In this document: piece by piece, positions 48,331 to 58,818 of the stretch
Position numbering within the stretch: position 1 is the stretch's first letter
Layout: each line of letters begins with the position of its first letter
Assembly: GCA_963784425.1 (NCBI GenBank)
Contig: CAWARM010000011.1
Coordinates: forward strand, 62,001 to 126,000
Length of the DNA: 64,000 nucleotides
DNA from: SHZL01 sp963784425
Lineage (GTDB): Bacteria; Pseudomonadota; Gammaproteobacteria; Xanthomonadales; SZUA-36
Reading direction: 5' to 3'
The notes under the pieces: generated by a model
What the model saw: only the letters and a program-made list of their open reading frames with translations
Database searches by the model: none
Told to the model about the DNA's origin: nothing
Position numbers and translations under genes: made by a program

Positions 48331-50169
48331 ATGACCGAAACCCTGCTTTACCTCGACCCGCACAGCAGCCTGAGCCTGCAAACGCAGATCCGCCAGCACC
48401 TGGTGGACGCCATATTGAAGGGCGCTTTCCCCGGGGGCAGCCGCCTGCCCTCCTCGCGCAAGATGGCTGAACAGTTGGGGGTAGCGCGCAACACGGTGGT
48501 GCTGGCCTATGAGCAGTTGATCGAAGAGGGCTACCTGGAAAGCCGCCAGCGCAGCGGTGTGTTTGTTAATGAGCATATTCGCGAAAACCGCATCGGCCTG
48601 CACGCAAGCCCGCGCACCGATGCAGCACAGCAGGCGCTGTGGAGCGGTCGCATCCGCATTGCGCTTGAGAGCAAGCCGCAGTTTCAGTGGCCGGCTAACT
48701 GGCAGCAGCATCCCTACCCGTTCATGGATGGCTACTTCGATTCGTCCTTGTATCCCACCGCACAATGGCGCGAAGCCAGTCGCATGGCACTGGGAACACG
48801 ACTGGTCAACGAAGGCACGGTGACCGAGGGCGATGCCGATGACCCGGCGCTGATCGAACAGATCCGCAGCAAGATGCTGCCTCGCCGTGGAATTTCTGCC
48901 GGCCCGGAGGAAATCCTCATCACGTCGGGGGAGCAGAACGCCTTGTATCTCCTCACTCACCTGCTAACCAGCGCTGCGACCAAAGTGGCCATGGAAGAGC
49001 CCGGCAACCCGCGCATGCGCCAACTTTTGCTGCAAACAGGGGCAAAGCTGCTGCACCAGCCGGTGGATGAGCATGGCATGGTGGTTAACTCCCGCCTGGA
49101 TGGCGCCCAGGTGGTGTACGTCACGCCCAGTCACCAGGTGCCAACCGCAGTCACCATGCCCGGTCAGCGGCGTGCGGCCCTGCTGAAAACCGCACACGAA
49201 CATGACCAGCTTATTATCGAGGATGACTTTGAGCATGAGAGCAACTACCTGGGCCAGCCGCATCCCGCCTTGCGTGGTATGGATACGGACAACCGGGTGG
49301 TTTACGTTTCCGCCCTGCCCAAGGTGCTCGCGCCCGGTTTGCGCATTGGCTTCATCGTGGCGGCCGCACCCCTGATCCGCGCAGCCCGCAGCCTGCGGCA
49401 ACAAGTCATTGGGCGACCATCGCTGATCAATCAGCGCACTGCTGCCTATTTTCTTTCCCTGGGGCACTACGATTCCTTCATGGCGCGCCTGCACCAGGAG
49501 ATGCAGGTGCGCTGGCACGCCTTGCGCGACGCGCTGAATCACTACCGGCCCAAATCCGTGGTCACCATACCCAACCAGGGTGGCACGGTAATTTCGGTGC
49601 GCAGTCCCGAGGACATCGACGTCGATGTTCTGGCCAGAGAAGCCGCCAAGCGGGGCATTTTGATCGAGCCTGACACGCATTACTTTGCGCACCCTGCGGC
49701 TTCCCGCCAGTGCTTTCGCATGGGCGTCACCAGTATTCCGGTGGAACGGATACGCGAGGGCGTGGAACGGTTGCGCGAACTGATGTGGGACCTCAGCCAG
49801 GCCGGGGGTGCCAGCCTCGATGAAAACGATCCCCATTTGCTCAGGCAGCCGGAGCTGGAGCAGACACTGAGCGGCAGCAGCATTATTTACCGCACGGTTT
49901 ATTGTGACCCCTGTGTGCTGGAGCTACACGCCGATGGGCGCATGGAAGGCCGGGCCGGGCACGCCAACGAGGACCGGGATACCGGCACCTGGTGGTGCGA
50001 AGGCGACCGCTGGTTCCGCCAGTGGAAGCGCTGGGCCTACGGTGAGAAATCCGGCTATTACGTCACCCTGCACGGCCAGCACATACGCTGGTACAACGCC
50101 GCGAAACTACTGGTAGACGATGCAATTCTCCACCGTCCGGGAACGGACTGGCCTAATCAGCAAGCCTGA
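48331..50169 (+). CDS. MocR-like regulator: GntR winged helix + aminotransferase-fold domain + extra C-terminal domain
   Basis: Chimeric transcription factor of 612 aa. Residues about 10-80 form a GntR winged helix (GAFPGGSRLPSSRKMAEQLGVARNTVV). Residues about 100-500 form a fold-type I aminotransferase-like domain, with the presumed PLP lysine at about K331 in SALPKVLAPGLRIGF. Typical MocR proteins stop near 480-500 aa. Here about 105 further residues (YRTVYCDPCVLELHADGRME, GTWWCEGDRWFRQWKRWAYG, YYVTLHGQHIRWYNAAKL) form a separate beta-rich unit I cannot name with confidence. It ends 82 bp before the nitrilase gene, a likely target. Confidence 0.9.
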   Translation: MTETLLYLDPHSSLSLQTQIRQHLVDAILKGAFPGGSRLPSSRKMAEQLGVARNTVVLAYEQLIEEGYLESRQRSGVFVNEHIRENRIGLHASPRTDAAQQALWSGRIRIALESKPQFQWPANWQQHPYPFMDGYFDSSLYPTAQWREASRMALGTRLVNEGTVTEGDADDPALIEQIRSKMLPRRGISAGPEEILITSGEQNALYLLTHLLTSAATKVAMEEPGNPRMRQLLLQTGAKLLHQPVDEHGMVVNSRLDGAQVVYVTPSHQVPTAVTMPGQRRAALLKTAHEHDQLIIEDDFEHESNYLGQPHPALRGMDTDNRVVYVSALPKVLAPGLRIGFIVAAAPLIRAARSLRQQVIGRPSLINQRTAAYFLSLGHYDSFMARLHQEMQVRWHALRDALNHYRPKSVVTIPNQGGTVISVRSPEDIDVDVLAREAAKRGILIEPDTHYFAHPAASRQCFRMGVTSIPVERIREGVERLRELMWDLSQAGGASLDENDPHLLRQPELEQTLSGSSIIYRTVYCDPCVLELHADGRMEGRAGHANEDRDTGTWWCEGDRWFRQWKRWAYGEKSGYYVTLHGQHIRWYNAAKLLVDDAILHRPGTDWPNQQA

Positions 50170-50250
50170 ACTGGTTCTATTGCGCGCGCTGGCGGAAGGT
50201 TAGGCTTTCTCAGGCGACTGCGGCGTTACATCCTGCGCTGCGCGCGGATC

Positions 50251-51117
50251 ATGGAGAACCCGATGGGGCACCTGGCTATCGCCGCTTTGCAGCTGGCACT
50301 GAAAAATGAGGATAACCTCGCGCAGATTGAGCGTGAAATCGTGCGCACCTGCCAGCGATTTCCCTGGCTGCAGATGGTGGTGCTGCCGGAGTTGTGTACC
50401 TTCGGGCACAGCACCAAACTCGCAGTCCAGCTTCCCGGTGAGGTGGAGAATTGTTACCGGGACCTGGCCAGGCAAAACAATATCTGGCTGATTCCCGGGT
50501 CGATTTTTGAACGCGACGGGGACAAAATCTATAACACCTCCCCGGTTATTAACCCGGCGGGCGAGGTCGTGGCGCGGCATCGCAAGCTTTTCCCTTTCCT
50601 GCCTTACGAACAGGGAGTGAGTTACGGTGATCAGTTCGTGGTGTTCGACGTCCCCGGCGCGGGACGCATCGGCCTGCTGATTTGCTACGACATGTGGTTC
50701 CCGGAAGCCGTGCGCGCCCTGACCTGGATGGGAGCCGAGGCCATTATTTGCCCCACCGCCACCACAACCATCGACCGCGATGTGGAATTGGCCATAGCGC
50801 GCAGTAGCGCAGCCATCAACCAGGTGTGGTTTGTCAACGTCAATACGGCAGGCGATCTTGGCCTCGGGCGTTCCATCGTGGTGGCGCCGGATGGCACCGT
50901 GGTCTATACCGCCGGGTCCATGCGCGAGATTATTACGGTGGAACTGGACTTTGCGCAGGTGCGACACGTACGTGAACGCGGACTGTTTGGCCAATGCCAG
51001 ACCTTAAAGAGCTTCCGCGACCGCGTGGTTGAGTTCCCGCAGTACCAAAACACGGCGAGCGGCGGCGCGTTTGATTCACTGGGAAAATTGCAACTCCCTG
51101 AAAAATCAAACGAATAG
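50251..51117 (+). CDS. Nitrilase-superfamily carbon-nitrogen hydrolase
   Basis: A 288-aa amidohydrolase with an intact triad: E47 (LPELCTFG), K112 (HRKLFPFLPYEQG) and C144 (LICYDMWFPE). The RHRKLFPF and CYDMWFPE patterns resemble aliphatic amidase or formamidase-like enzymes more than the YafV protein at 19868. Its position after a MocR regulator and before a TonB receptor and sulfotransferase suggests use of an amide or nitrile compound; that link is inference. Confidence 0.9.
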   Translation: MENPMGHLAIAALQLALKNEDNLAQIEREIVRTCQRFPWLQMVVLPELCTFGHSTKLAVQLPGEVENCYRDLARQNNIWLIPGSIFERDGDKIYNTSPVINPAGEVVARHRKLFPFLPYEQGVSYGDQFVVFDVPGAGRIGLLICYDMWFPEAVRALTWMGAEAIICPTATTTIDRDVELAIARSSAAINQVWFVNVNTAGDLGLGRSIVVAPDGTVVYTAGSMREIITVELDFAQVRHVRERGLFGQCQTLKSFRDRVVEFPQYQNTASGGAFDSLGKLQLPEKSNE

Positions 51118-51289
51118 CGCAGTATGACTGCAAAGGGCCGATGTGCTGGACTTACTCACGAAGTCAATCTGGCACTACCGGAAAAGACAGGCTTGAACTA
51201 CCGTTCACGCTGGAACCGTGTGGGCGTTCCAGTTAACAGGCGCGAAAAAAGAGCGATCGATAAAGACACCATCAAACCGGAGTGCAGCA

Positions 51290-53828
51290 ATGAATTCCAA
51301 TAGACAGATCAAGAGAAAAACTTTGACCACGGCCATTACCGTCGCGCTGCTGGCATCTGGCAATGCCTCACTGGCCATGGCGCAGGCTGATTCCATCAGC
51401 GGAGACTCCAACGTGGGCATGGAAGAAATCATGGTCACGGCCACCCGGCGCGAGACCTCGATACAGGACATCCCGTACAACATATCCGCGATCAGTGGTT
51501 CTGACCTCGCCGATGCAAATGTGTATGACTCGGTAGAAGCCCTGCGCTACATTCCGGGTGTTTCCATGGCCGATCGCGGCTATCGTAATGCCGGCATGGC
51601 CGAACGCATCGTTATCCGCGGCATCAACATTGACTATGGTGTTGATGGCGACGTGCCCCTGACGGCGCCACCCACCGTTGCAACTTACGTGGATAACACC
51701 CCCTTGTATGGCAGCCTGATCCTCAAGGATCTCAATCGCGTCGAAGTGTTGAAGGGTCCGCAGGGCACCCTGTACGGTTCCGGTTCACTGGCCGGTAACG
51801 TCAGGTACATCATGAACAAGCCCAATGTCGACGCCTTCAGCGGCAAAGCCAGCATCGGCTTTGGAATGACGGACGGTTCTGGCGGATTCAACTTCAACCC
51901 CGACCTGCTGATGAATATCCCGCTGGGTGACACCTTCGCGGTGCGCTTCAACCTCGGCGAGATCAAGAACGCCGGCGTGGTGGATTACCCCAATGTCTAT
52001 GTGCTGGACGCCAACGGCGACCCGGTCGTGACCGGCGGAGATGTCTTGAACGCACTGCCGGTATACGAAAGCCTGAAAGATGTCGATGACGTGGATATCA
52101 AGTATGGCCGCATTTCCGCCCTGTGGATGCCGAACGATACGTTCAATGCGCAACTGTCCTACCAGAAGCAGAAAGACGATATCGACGGCCGCCGGCAAGT
52201 GACCCGGGGCGAAGACCTGGTCAATGGCGGGTACTACGGCAAGTATGATTTCGGCGCCATCCAGGTCGAACCCGCAAAACGCGACATCGCAGTGTCAGCC
52301 CTGGAAATGGAATTTATTTTCGGCTTTGCCACCCTGACTTCCAGCACCTCGTACTATACACACGACGGCGAAGGTATCAGCGACAACTCCGGTGTCTACG
52401 CCCGCAACGGTTGGTTTGCCTCCTACGGCAGTTCACCGCGGCCGATGGCGCAAGCACAGCGCTTTTACGATGACTCGGCCTGGACGCAGGAACTTCGCCT
52501 GGTTTCCAACGGCGACAATTTCGTGGACTGGACCGGCGGTCTGTTCTACACGGACGCAAATTATGACCTGGGACAAAACAGCTACCTGGTTGGCTATATT
52601 CCCTACCTGAATGCCTACGTCGATCCAACCTGTCCTCCGGGCACCAGTGGCTGGTACTGTTTGGCGCCCTACACCACCAACCAGGACTTCTATTACCGGC
52701 GCAACCAGACCTATACCGAGTTCGCGGGATACGGCGAGGCCACGATCAATTTCACCGATGATTTCCACTGGACCATTGGCGGCCGCTATTACGACAACGA
52801 GGTCAAGGTCGATGCGGTGGTATCCATACCAATCTATGACACTCCATCAGGTTCGGCTTCAGGCACGATCAATGATAACGGTTTCCTGTTCAAGACCAAC
52901 TTTGCCTGGGATGTGACCGATAGTTCGATGCTGTACGCGACGTTCTCACAGGGCTACCGGCATGCCGGATCCAACTCGGTGCCGGTAACCGGAAAGTACG
53001 CGGAAAACCCCGCCTACCTGCTGTTTGATTCAGACAAGCTGAACAACTACGAGCTGGGTTACAAAGGCTCGACGGACAGCTATACGTATGCCATGGATGT
53101 GTATTACACGGATTGGAAAAATCCACAATTGAATACCACATCGCCCAATTGGGGATTCTTCGCGGTAATCAACGGTGAGTCTGCCAGCACGAAAGGTTTT
53201 GAAGCCGAAATTTCGGGCCTGCTGACCGATACCCTGAGCTATACCTTCGGTTACACCTACGCCGATGCGAAGCTCACCAACGACGTTTATTCGCCGGCCG
53301 GAAACTCGGGCGGCAACGGCGTGCTGTACCCGGACCTGATTGGCACCGATGGCGAACGCCTGCCGGGCACTGCCAGAAACGTCTTCAACGTAGCCCTGAT
53401 CAACAATGTCACCCTGTCAGACAACGCCACCTGGAACACGGTGCTGAGTGGCTACTACCAGTCAAAAACGCTGAACAGCATTGGTAATTTTGATATGCCT
53501 TTCCGATCTCTACACGGCGCGCGGCGTATGCCGTGACAGTGCCAATCCGGCATCTTTAACCTATCAGCCGGACTCGGTGTGGACCAGGAACTACGCCGAA
53601 ATGAGCGGATTCCAGATCTGGAACATCAGCACGACCTACACCAAAGACTCGTGGTCTGCTTCGGTCTACCTGAAAAACATGTTCAATGCAGATGGCACCA
53701 CCGGCGTATTCCCCTATCTGCGGGGTGGTTCCGCCCCTGGGGGCGCGCAGCTGTATGATGGCAACAACTCCCGGGACTACATCACCCAACCGCGCACCGT
53801 AGGAGTTGTCGTTAGCTATATTTGGTGA
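51290..53828 (+). CDS. TonB-dependent outer membrane receptor (frameshift near 3' end)
   Basis: A receptor of about 845 aa. ATG 51290 has GGAG 7 nt upstream and opens a standard signal peptide (TTAITVALLASGNASLAMAQA). The plug has EEIMVTATRRETSIQDIPYNI (TonB box and start), RIVIRGINIDYG and DLNRVEVLKGPQGTLYGSGSLAG. The barrel continues to about 53500, where the frame ends at 53536. Shifting one base in CCTTTCC (near 53503) restores DLYTARGVCRDSAN and runs to the C-terminal GVVVSYIW at 53828. Unlike the receptor at 1365, this is the shorter class with a GPQGTLYG motif. Adjacent to a TPR-sulfotransferase, a common pairing. Confidence 0.92.
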
Positions 53829-53895
53829 TTCCGCTCTCGCCGGGCAGGCTGGGAATCCCCGGCCTGCCCGATTTGTTAGGATACGCGGCAACGCC

Positions 53896-55518
53896 ATGAC
53901 CACAGCAGCACCACCCAGCAAAGAGCAACTGGCCGACCGGGTCGGTTTCTGCATCGATAACAATGACATCCCGCGAGCGCTGGTAGTCTGCCAGCAACTG
54001 ACCAAAGAGTTCCCTGACTACGCCTATGGCTGGTACCTCGCCAGCTTCCTGCTGAAAAAGCAGCGCAGATATGCCGAGGCACTGACCGCAATTGACCGGG
54101 CGCTGCTGCCCGCTTACTCCGACAAGTACCAGTTGCACAAGGCCAGGTGCCTGTTTGAAGCAGATGACATTGTGGCTGCCGCAGCGGCCGTGGTTCCGCT
54201 TCGGGACAGTTCCTTCAGCGATGCCCGTTCGCACAACGAGCTGGGCGCCTTGCTGCACCTCCTGCAAGACTACCCCAATGCCCTGAAGCACTATGCCAAA
54301 GCGATCGCGCGCGATGGCAGCAATGCAGAGTTTCATTTCAACAAGGCCGCAGTGCAACGCTACCTGGGTGATGCCGCAGGAGCTGAAGCCGGGTTTGAAA
54401 CAGCGATTGCCCTGAACCCGCAGGAATTCGAAGCGTACAACGCGCGCGCGCAAGTGCGCAAGCAAACGCCGGAGCGCAACCACGTGCGGCAATTGCAGGA
54501 ACTGTTGCAGCGCACGACTGCCCCCGCCGGGCTCACCCAACTGCATTACGCCCTGGCGAAAGAGCTGGAAGACCTGGGCGACCATGAGGGTTCTTTCCGC
54601 AACCTTAAAAGCGGCGCAGACACCCGGCGTAGGTACATGCAATACAGCGTTGCTACCGACTTACACATCATTGCGGCAATCCGCGATACCTATCGACGGG
54701 AAATGTTCGATGGACATAGGCAGGGCTGTGCTGACCCTGCCCCGATATTCATCATCGGCATGCCCCGTACGGGAACTACCCTGGTGCAGCGCATCCTCGG
54801 CAGCCATTCGAGCGTCTATTCTGCCGGTGAGCTGAGTACCTTCTCGCTGGAACTGACCCGCCTCGCCAGGGAAACCCTGGTCCCGGCCCCAAGCTCGGCC
54901 CCAAGCTCGGCCCCAACCTCAGCCTGGGGCTCAAGAACGGATTTCGTGGCCAAAACCGTGCACCTGGATTTCCGTGCGCTGGGTGAAGCCTATATCAACA
55001 AAACCCGGCCAATGCGCGATGCCAGTCCCCGCTTCATCGACAAGCTGCCGTTTAATTATCTGTATGCAGGCCTGATTCATCTCGCCCTGCCCCAGGCGAA
55101 GATCATCAATTTGCAGCGCCATCCCATGGACACCTGCTATGCCGTCTACAAGCAATTGTTCAAAGATGCCTATCCGTTTTCCTATGACCTCAACGAACTC
55201 GGGCAGTACTACATTGCCTACCACCGCCTGATGCAGCATTGGAATGAGGTAATGCCCGGCGTGATGCACACGCTGCGGTATGAGGCGGTGGTCGCTGATG
55301 TCGAGGGCGAGGCGCGCCGCCTGCTGCAGTTCTGCGGATTGCCGTGGGAAGACCAATGCCTGCGCTTTTACGAGGACACCCAGGCCTCAACCACCGCCAG
55401 CGCACTGCAGGTGCGCCAGCCGGTGTATGACACCTCGGTAGGCAAGTGGCGCCAGTATGCGCGTCAGCTTGAGCCGCTGCGGGCGCAACTGGAAAACGCC
55501 GGCATTGCCTGCGCTTAA
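53896..55518 (+). CDS. TPR-repeat sulfotransferase
   Basis: A 540-aa two-part protein. Residues about 1-240 are tetratricopeptide repeats (ALVVCQQLTKEFPDYAYGWY, LGALLHLLQDYPNALKHYAKAI). From about 270 there is a PAPS-dependent sulfotransferase domain with the 5'-phosphosulfate loop FIIGMPRTGTTLVQRILGSH and later NLQRHPMDTCYAVYKQLF (3'-phosphate region). A short Ser/Ala/Pro repeat (SSAPSSAPTSA, 12-nt units) lies inside it. Start at ATG 53896. Such proteins often sit next to TonB receptors in marine gammaproteobacteria and sphingomonads; the acceptor is unknown. Confidence 0.93.
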   Translation: MTTAAPPSKEQLADRVGFCIDNNDIPRALVVCQQLTKEFPDYAYGWYLASFLLKKQRRYAEALTAIDRALLPAYSDKYQLHKARCLFEADDIVAAAAAVVPLRDSSFSDARSHNELGALLHLLQDYPNALKHYAKAIARDGSNAEFHFNKAAVQRYLGDAAGAEAGFETAIALNPQEFEAYNARAQVRKQTPERNHVRQLQELLQRTTAPAGLTQLHYALAKELEDLGDHEGSFRNLKSGADTRRRYMQYSVATDLHIIAAIRDTYRREMFDGHRQGCADPAPIFIIGMPRTGTTLVQRILGSHSSVYSAGELSTFSLELTRLARETLVPAPSSAPSSAPTSAWGSRTDFVAKTVHLDFRALGEAYINKTRPMRDASPRFIDKLPFNYLYAGLIHLALPQAKIINLQRHPMDTCYAVYKQLFKDAYPFSYDLNELGQYYIAYHRLMQHWNEVMPGVMHTLRYEAVVADVEGEARRLLQFCGLPWEDQCLRFYEDTQASTTASALQVRQPVYDTSVGKWRQYARQLEPLRAQLENAGIACA

Positions 55519-55593
55519 GGCAGCTCACCGCGGATGTGTGCAACAATCCGGCATGACGCAGCTGGCCCATTCCATCACCTGAGACCCCGAATC

Positions 55594-55638
55594 TACCTGA
55601 ACCCCAAGTACCTGAACCCCAAGTACCTGAACCATTAC
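55594..55638 (+). repeat. 15-bp tandem repeat (3 units) upstream of MFS gene
   Basis: TACCTGAACCCCAAG twice and a third diverged unit (55594, 55609, 55624), ending 17 bp before the MFS start at 55655. Confidence 0.85.
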
Positions 55639-55654
55639 TGCGAGATTGAAGCAC

Positions 55655-56926
55655 ATGATTTTTGATAACTTTCCGAAGGTTTCGCCTGCAGGTATGCCCG
55701 CGCGCGTGTTCCTTGCCTTTCTCGCTTCAGCCGGCCTGTTTTACATCAACATCATGCCGACCATTGTCGATGGCCTGATCCAGGCCCTGGGATTCAGCAA
55801 CCAGCAAGCAGGCGCGGTGGCTTCGGCCAATATCTACGGCGCCGCTACCGGGGCCCTGCTGATCGTGTTCCTGATCAAACACATCAATTGGCGGTTTGCC
55901 TCGCTGTTGTTCCTGCTGGTACTGATCAGTATTGACCTTGCTTCAATTTATGTTTCCTCCCCGATGGCGCTGGTCGCGATTCGCTTCCTGCATGGTTTCG
56001 TTGGCGGCATGCTGGTGGGAACGGGCTTCTCGGTGATTGCCCGTACCATACAGCCGGACAAAACCTTTGGCGTGCTGTTGTTTGTGCAATTTGGCCTGGG
56101 CGGCGTGGGCGTGATGTTCATTCCCGGCATGGTGCCGGAGTTTGGCACCAGCATCCTGTTCTTGTCCCTGATCGCGTTCAGCACTGCCACTTTGCTGATG
56201 CTGCCTTTCCTGCCGGCTTACACGGTGGAAAAGCCCGCACTCAACGCCGGCAAGCCGGCGGCCATACGCTGGCTGCCCTTGTGCATGACCCTGGCTGCCT
56301 TATTCCTGTTCCAGGCAGCCAATAACGGCCTGTATGCCTACATTATCGGGCTGGGTGAATTCTATGGAATGTCCCAGGATTTCATCACCAATACGCTGGG
56401 CATTTCAGCCTGGCTGGGCGTGGCTGGGGCCGGGTTGGTGATCCTGATATCCGATCGGCTGGGTTATTTCAAAACACTCTTACTGGGCATAGGATTGACC
56501 ACGGTTGCCAACTGGGCGTTGCAGTTCAGTTCCAGCCCGCTGATCTTTTTCGCCGCCAACGCCCTGGTCGGCATTACCTGGGCATTTTCCATTTCGTACT
56601 TGCTGGGGCTTGCCTCGCGCTTTGACGCTACCGGCCAGATGGCGGCGCTCGGCGGGTTTGCCTCGAAGATGGGCCTCGCCTCCGGACCTGCCGTCGCAGC
56701 GGCGATCATGGGCAGGAATAACTACCGGCTGATTATCTGGGTGGCAGTGGGCGCTTTGGTCCTGTGCATGCTTACGGTGATTGTTCCATCACTGTCCCAG
56801 GACCGGCACGTGGCACGCTACTACCTGGCGACGTTCTACTTAATTGGCACCAGGCGAGTGAGCGCCAGGGAGGCCGTGCTCAGGCCGACAAAGCCGGTAG
56901 CGAGGGACGACAGCGTCCCGTCATAG
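55655..56926 (+). CDS. MFS transporter
   Basis: About 423 aa with twelve hydrophobic segments. The first half includes NIMPTIVDGLIQALGFSNQQ and FLHGFVGGMLVGTGFSVIAR. The second includes FFAANALVGITWAFSISYLLGL and GGFASKMGLASGPAVAAAIMG. ATG 55655 is preferred to the TTG at 55646. The last 30 residues overlap the convergent Bcr/CflA gene and look unlike a carrier C-terminus, so the real stop may be earlier through a frameshift after about 56830. Substrate unknown; probably functions with the neighbouring receptor and sulfotransferase. Confidence 0.85.
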   Translation: MIFDNFPKVSPAGMPARVFLAFLASAGLFYINIMPTIVDGLIQALGFSNQQAGAVASANIYGAATGALLIVFLIKHINWRFASLLFLLVLISIDLASIYVSSPMALVAIRFLHGFVGGMLVGTGFSVIARTIQPDKTFGVLLFVQFGLGGVGVMFIPGMVPEFGTSILFLSLIAFSTATLLMLPFLPAYTVEKPALNAGKPAAIRWLPLCMTLAALFLFQAANNGLYAYIIGLGEFYGMSQDFITNTLGISAWLGVAGAGLVILISDRLGYFKTLLLGIGLTTVANWALQFSSSPLIFFAANALVGITWAFSISYLLGLASRFDATGQMAALGGFASKMGLASGPAVAAAIMGRNNYRLIIWVAVGALVLCMLTVIVPSLSQDRHVARYYLATFYLIGTRRVSAREAVLRPTKPVARDDSVPS

Positions 56927-58026
56927 GCCTGGCCAATCAGGTAGGCCAGCCCAACAGCCATGAAACGTGGATACGGACCCGACCACCGCCGCACCGATGC
57001 CTGCATTGTGCCCAAGAAATTCCATGGCAATGGCGTTCAGGTTACCAAATAACAGCCCGATGCAAAAAAACAAACCCGCCAGGGTGAACATCAGCAGCCC
57101 AGTGGCGGCTGGCCCGCATGGAACCAGGTCAAGGCCAGAAACACCCACGACAAGCCGCTCAGCAACAACAGTGATGCCCTGGTAAGGTAATGCATGCCAA
57201 GGCGCATGACCATGCTGCTGTTCAGCAAGGATGCCAGCCCCACCGCCAAGGCCAGCAGGGCAAAATACAAGGGAAACATCCTGCCGAGACCGTACTGCAC
57301 CTGGAAGATTTGTTGACACAAGTTCAGGTACGCCAAAAAGAGGCACCGGAAATACAGCCCATCACCAGCGTGTACACCATGGCCTGGCGATTCTTCCCGA
57401 CAATCACAAATGCCCCGACTATTTTTCGCAGGGAAAGCGGCAAACGCCGCTCCACGGTGCAGGGTTTCAGGCTGCCTCAGCGGCAAACCAAACCAGGCTG
57501 ACAGAGCCAGGACCATCAGCGTGCCGAAAATGGCCCGCCATCCGGCAATCAACAAAATCGCCTGGCCCATTGCGGGCGCAATAATGGGAACCAGGATAAA
57601 GAAACTCATGATGAAGGACATCACCCGCGCCATGGCGGAACCGTGGACACGGTCGCGCACCATGGCAACGACCACTACCCTGGGCCCGCAGCGCCGATTC
57701 CCTGCAGCACCCTGCCCGCCAGCATGGTATGGAAGTTCGTGGCCAGCATGGACAGCAGGCAGCCCAGGATGAACAAGGCAAAGCCCACATACAGTGCTTT
57801 CTTCCGGCCAATGGCATCGGACAATCGAACCATAAAAAAGCTGACCAAACGCCAGGCCGGCCAGCAGACCCGAGACAATCAATTGCATGTCGTTGGCCTG
57901 GTGCACCATCAGGTCCCGCCGCATTTCCCCGAATGCCGGCAACATGGCATCAATGGTCAGCGCCCCCAACGACATGGCGAACGCCATCAGGGCGACAAAC
58001 TCGAACATGCCGCGGGCCGGTGTCAT
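56836..58026 (-). pseudogene. Bcr/CflA-type multidrug MFS carrier, multiply frameshifted
   Basis: Pieces of one carrier occur in order in different frames from ATG 58026. First FVALMAFAMSLGALTIDAMLPA and LIVSGLLAGLAFGQLFYG. Then FFMVRLSDAIGRKKALYVGF (other frame; the MFS loop 2-3 motif), then SFFILVPIIAPAMGQAILLIAGWRA. IVGAFVIVGKNRQAMVYTLV follows in another frame, then FLAYLNLCQQIFQVQYGLG, LLMFTLAGLFFCIGLLFGN, and finally AVGLAYLIGQAYDGTLSSLA to the stop at 56836. At least five frame changes in 1.2 kb. Residue similarity between breaks is good, so it is recent damage or base-calling errors. Confidence 0.82.
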
Positions 58027-58268
58027 TTTCTACTGTTGTGGCGGGGGATTGATTCATCTGGTACACATGCCCATATGGTGGCCTGCCAGCTTAACAAATC
58101 AGCGATCACGCCAGGGAAATCAAGATCATGCTGGGGAACTTGAGTGCAGATAGTGTAATATGAACGGTGTTAGACCTTGGGGGCGACCTGGATTCGACGG
58201 GGGTTGCGAAACCGGAGGTGCATGCCGAGCTGCAAACAACTCGTAAAACTGATTGCAAAACCTTAGTT

Positions 58269-58301
58269 GCCAACGACGACAACTACGCACTAGCAGCTTA
58301 A
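58269..58301 (+). other. tmRNA proteolysis-tag reading frame (ANDDNYALAA, stop TAA)
   Basis: Ten codons plus TAA inside the tmRNA. The tag differs from E. coli ANDENYALAA only by Asp for Glu at position 4; the LAA degron end is kept. Confidence 0.93.
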
Positions 58302-58522
58302 ACACCTGCTTAGCGCCTTCCGCCCGGTCTCGTGCCCATACGACCGGATCCCGGGAGTCACCCGATATGGGATCGCGATGAAGCACGCCTGGTGTGGATT
58401 CGTTAAAACCTATCCAGGATCGTTACAGGTTTTCCCTGCCCGTCGGGTAGCCCGTAATTAAATTAAAGACTGGGATAAGCATGTAGAGCCAATGGCGGAG
58501 TACTTTCGGACGCGGGTTCGAT

Positions 58523-58818
58523 CAAGAAATAGGTCGCCTTTACCTGTAAAGGTAAAGTGCAAACGGGGCTCACATCGGTGAAACCTAAAGCAGGGCAACC
58601 TGCCAGGGCAATACCGAGGGGTAGGAAGGAGGCTAACTCCAGGCCTGCCCTGTAGAGACTCATAGACTGGCTGAAATTCCTCGCAAGAGGACAGGAGCCA
58701 GCACTAGGATTCAAGGCACCAGGATTCAAAATCCAGGCGCCGCGAATAACACGCTCCGCATCCTGGTAACAGGATGAAGGTATAGTCCAGCCCTTATCGA
58801 AAGATAAGGACCAGCTGT
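58523..58818 (+). ncRNA. Group I self-splicing intron in tmRNA
   Basis: A 296-nt sequence separating the two halves of the tmRNA T-loop. The 5' exon ends in U and the intron in G, as group I introns require. A guide-like GGUCG (about 58532-58537) can pair with the exon end CGAU, with U-G at the splice site. Hairpin TTTACCT-GTAA-AGGTAAA is a plausible P2. Core elements resemble the conserved set: GTGAAACCTAAAGC and AATACCGAGGGG (P4-P6 region), AGAGACTCATAGAC (58654-58667, R-like), and AAGGTATAGTCC (58777-58788, a close match to the S element). It has no internal ORF. Subgroup not assigned. Confidence 0.85.

Noticed and set aside
58156..58161. TAATAT as the tmRNA -10 box
   Set aside because: The sequence is plausible and 18 bp upstream of the mature 5' end, but no acceptable -35 lies at 16-18 bp, so I do not list it as a promoter.
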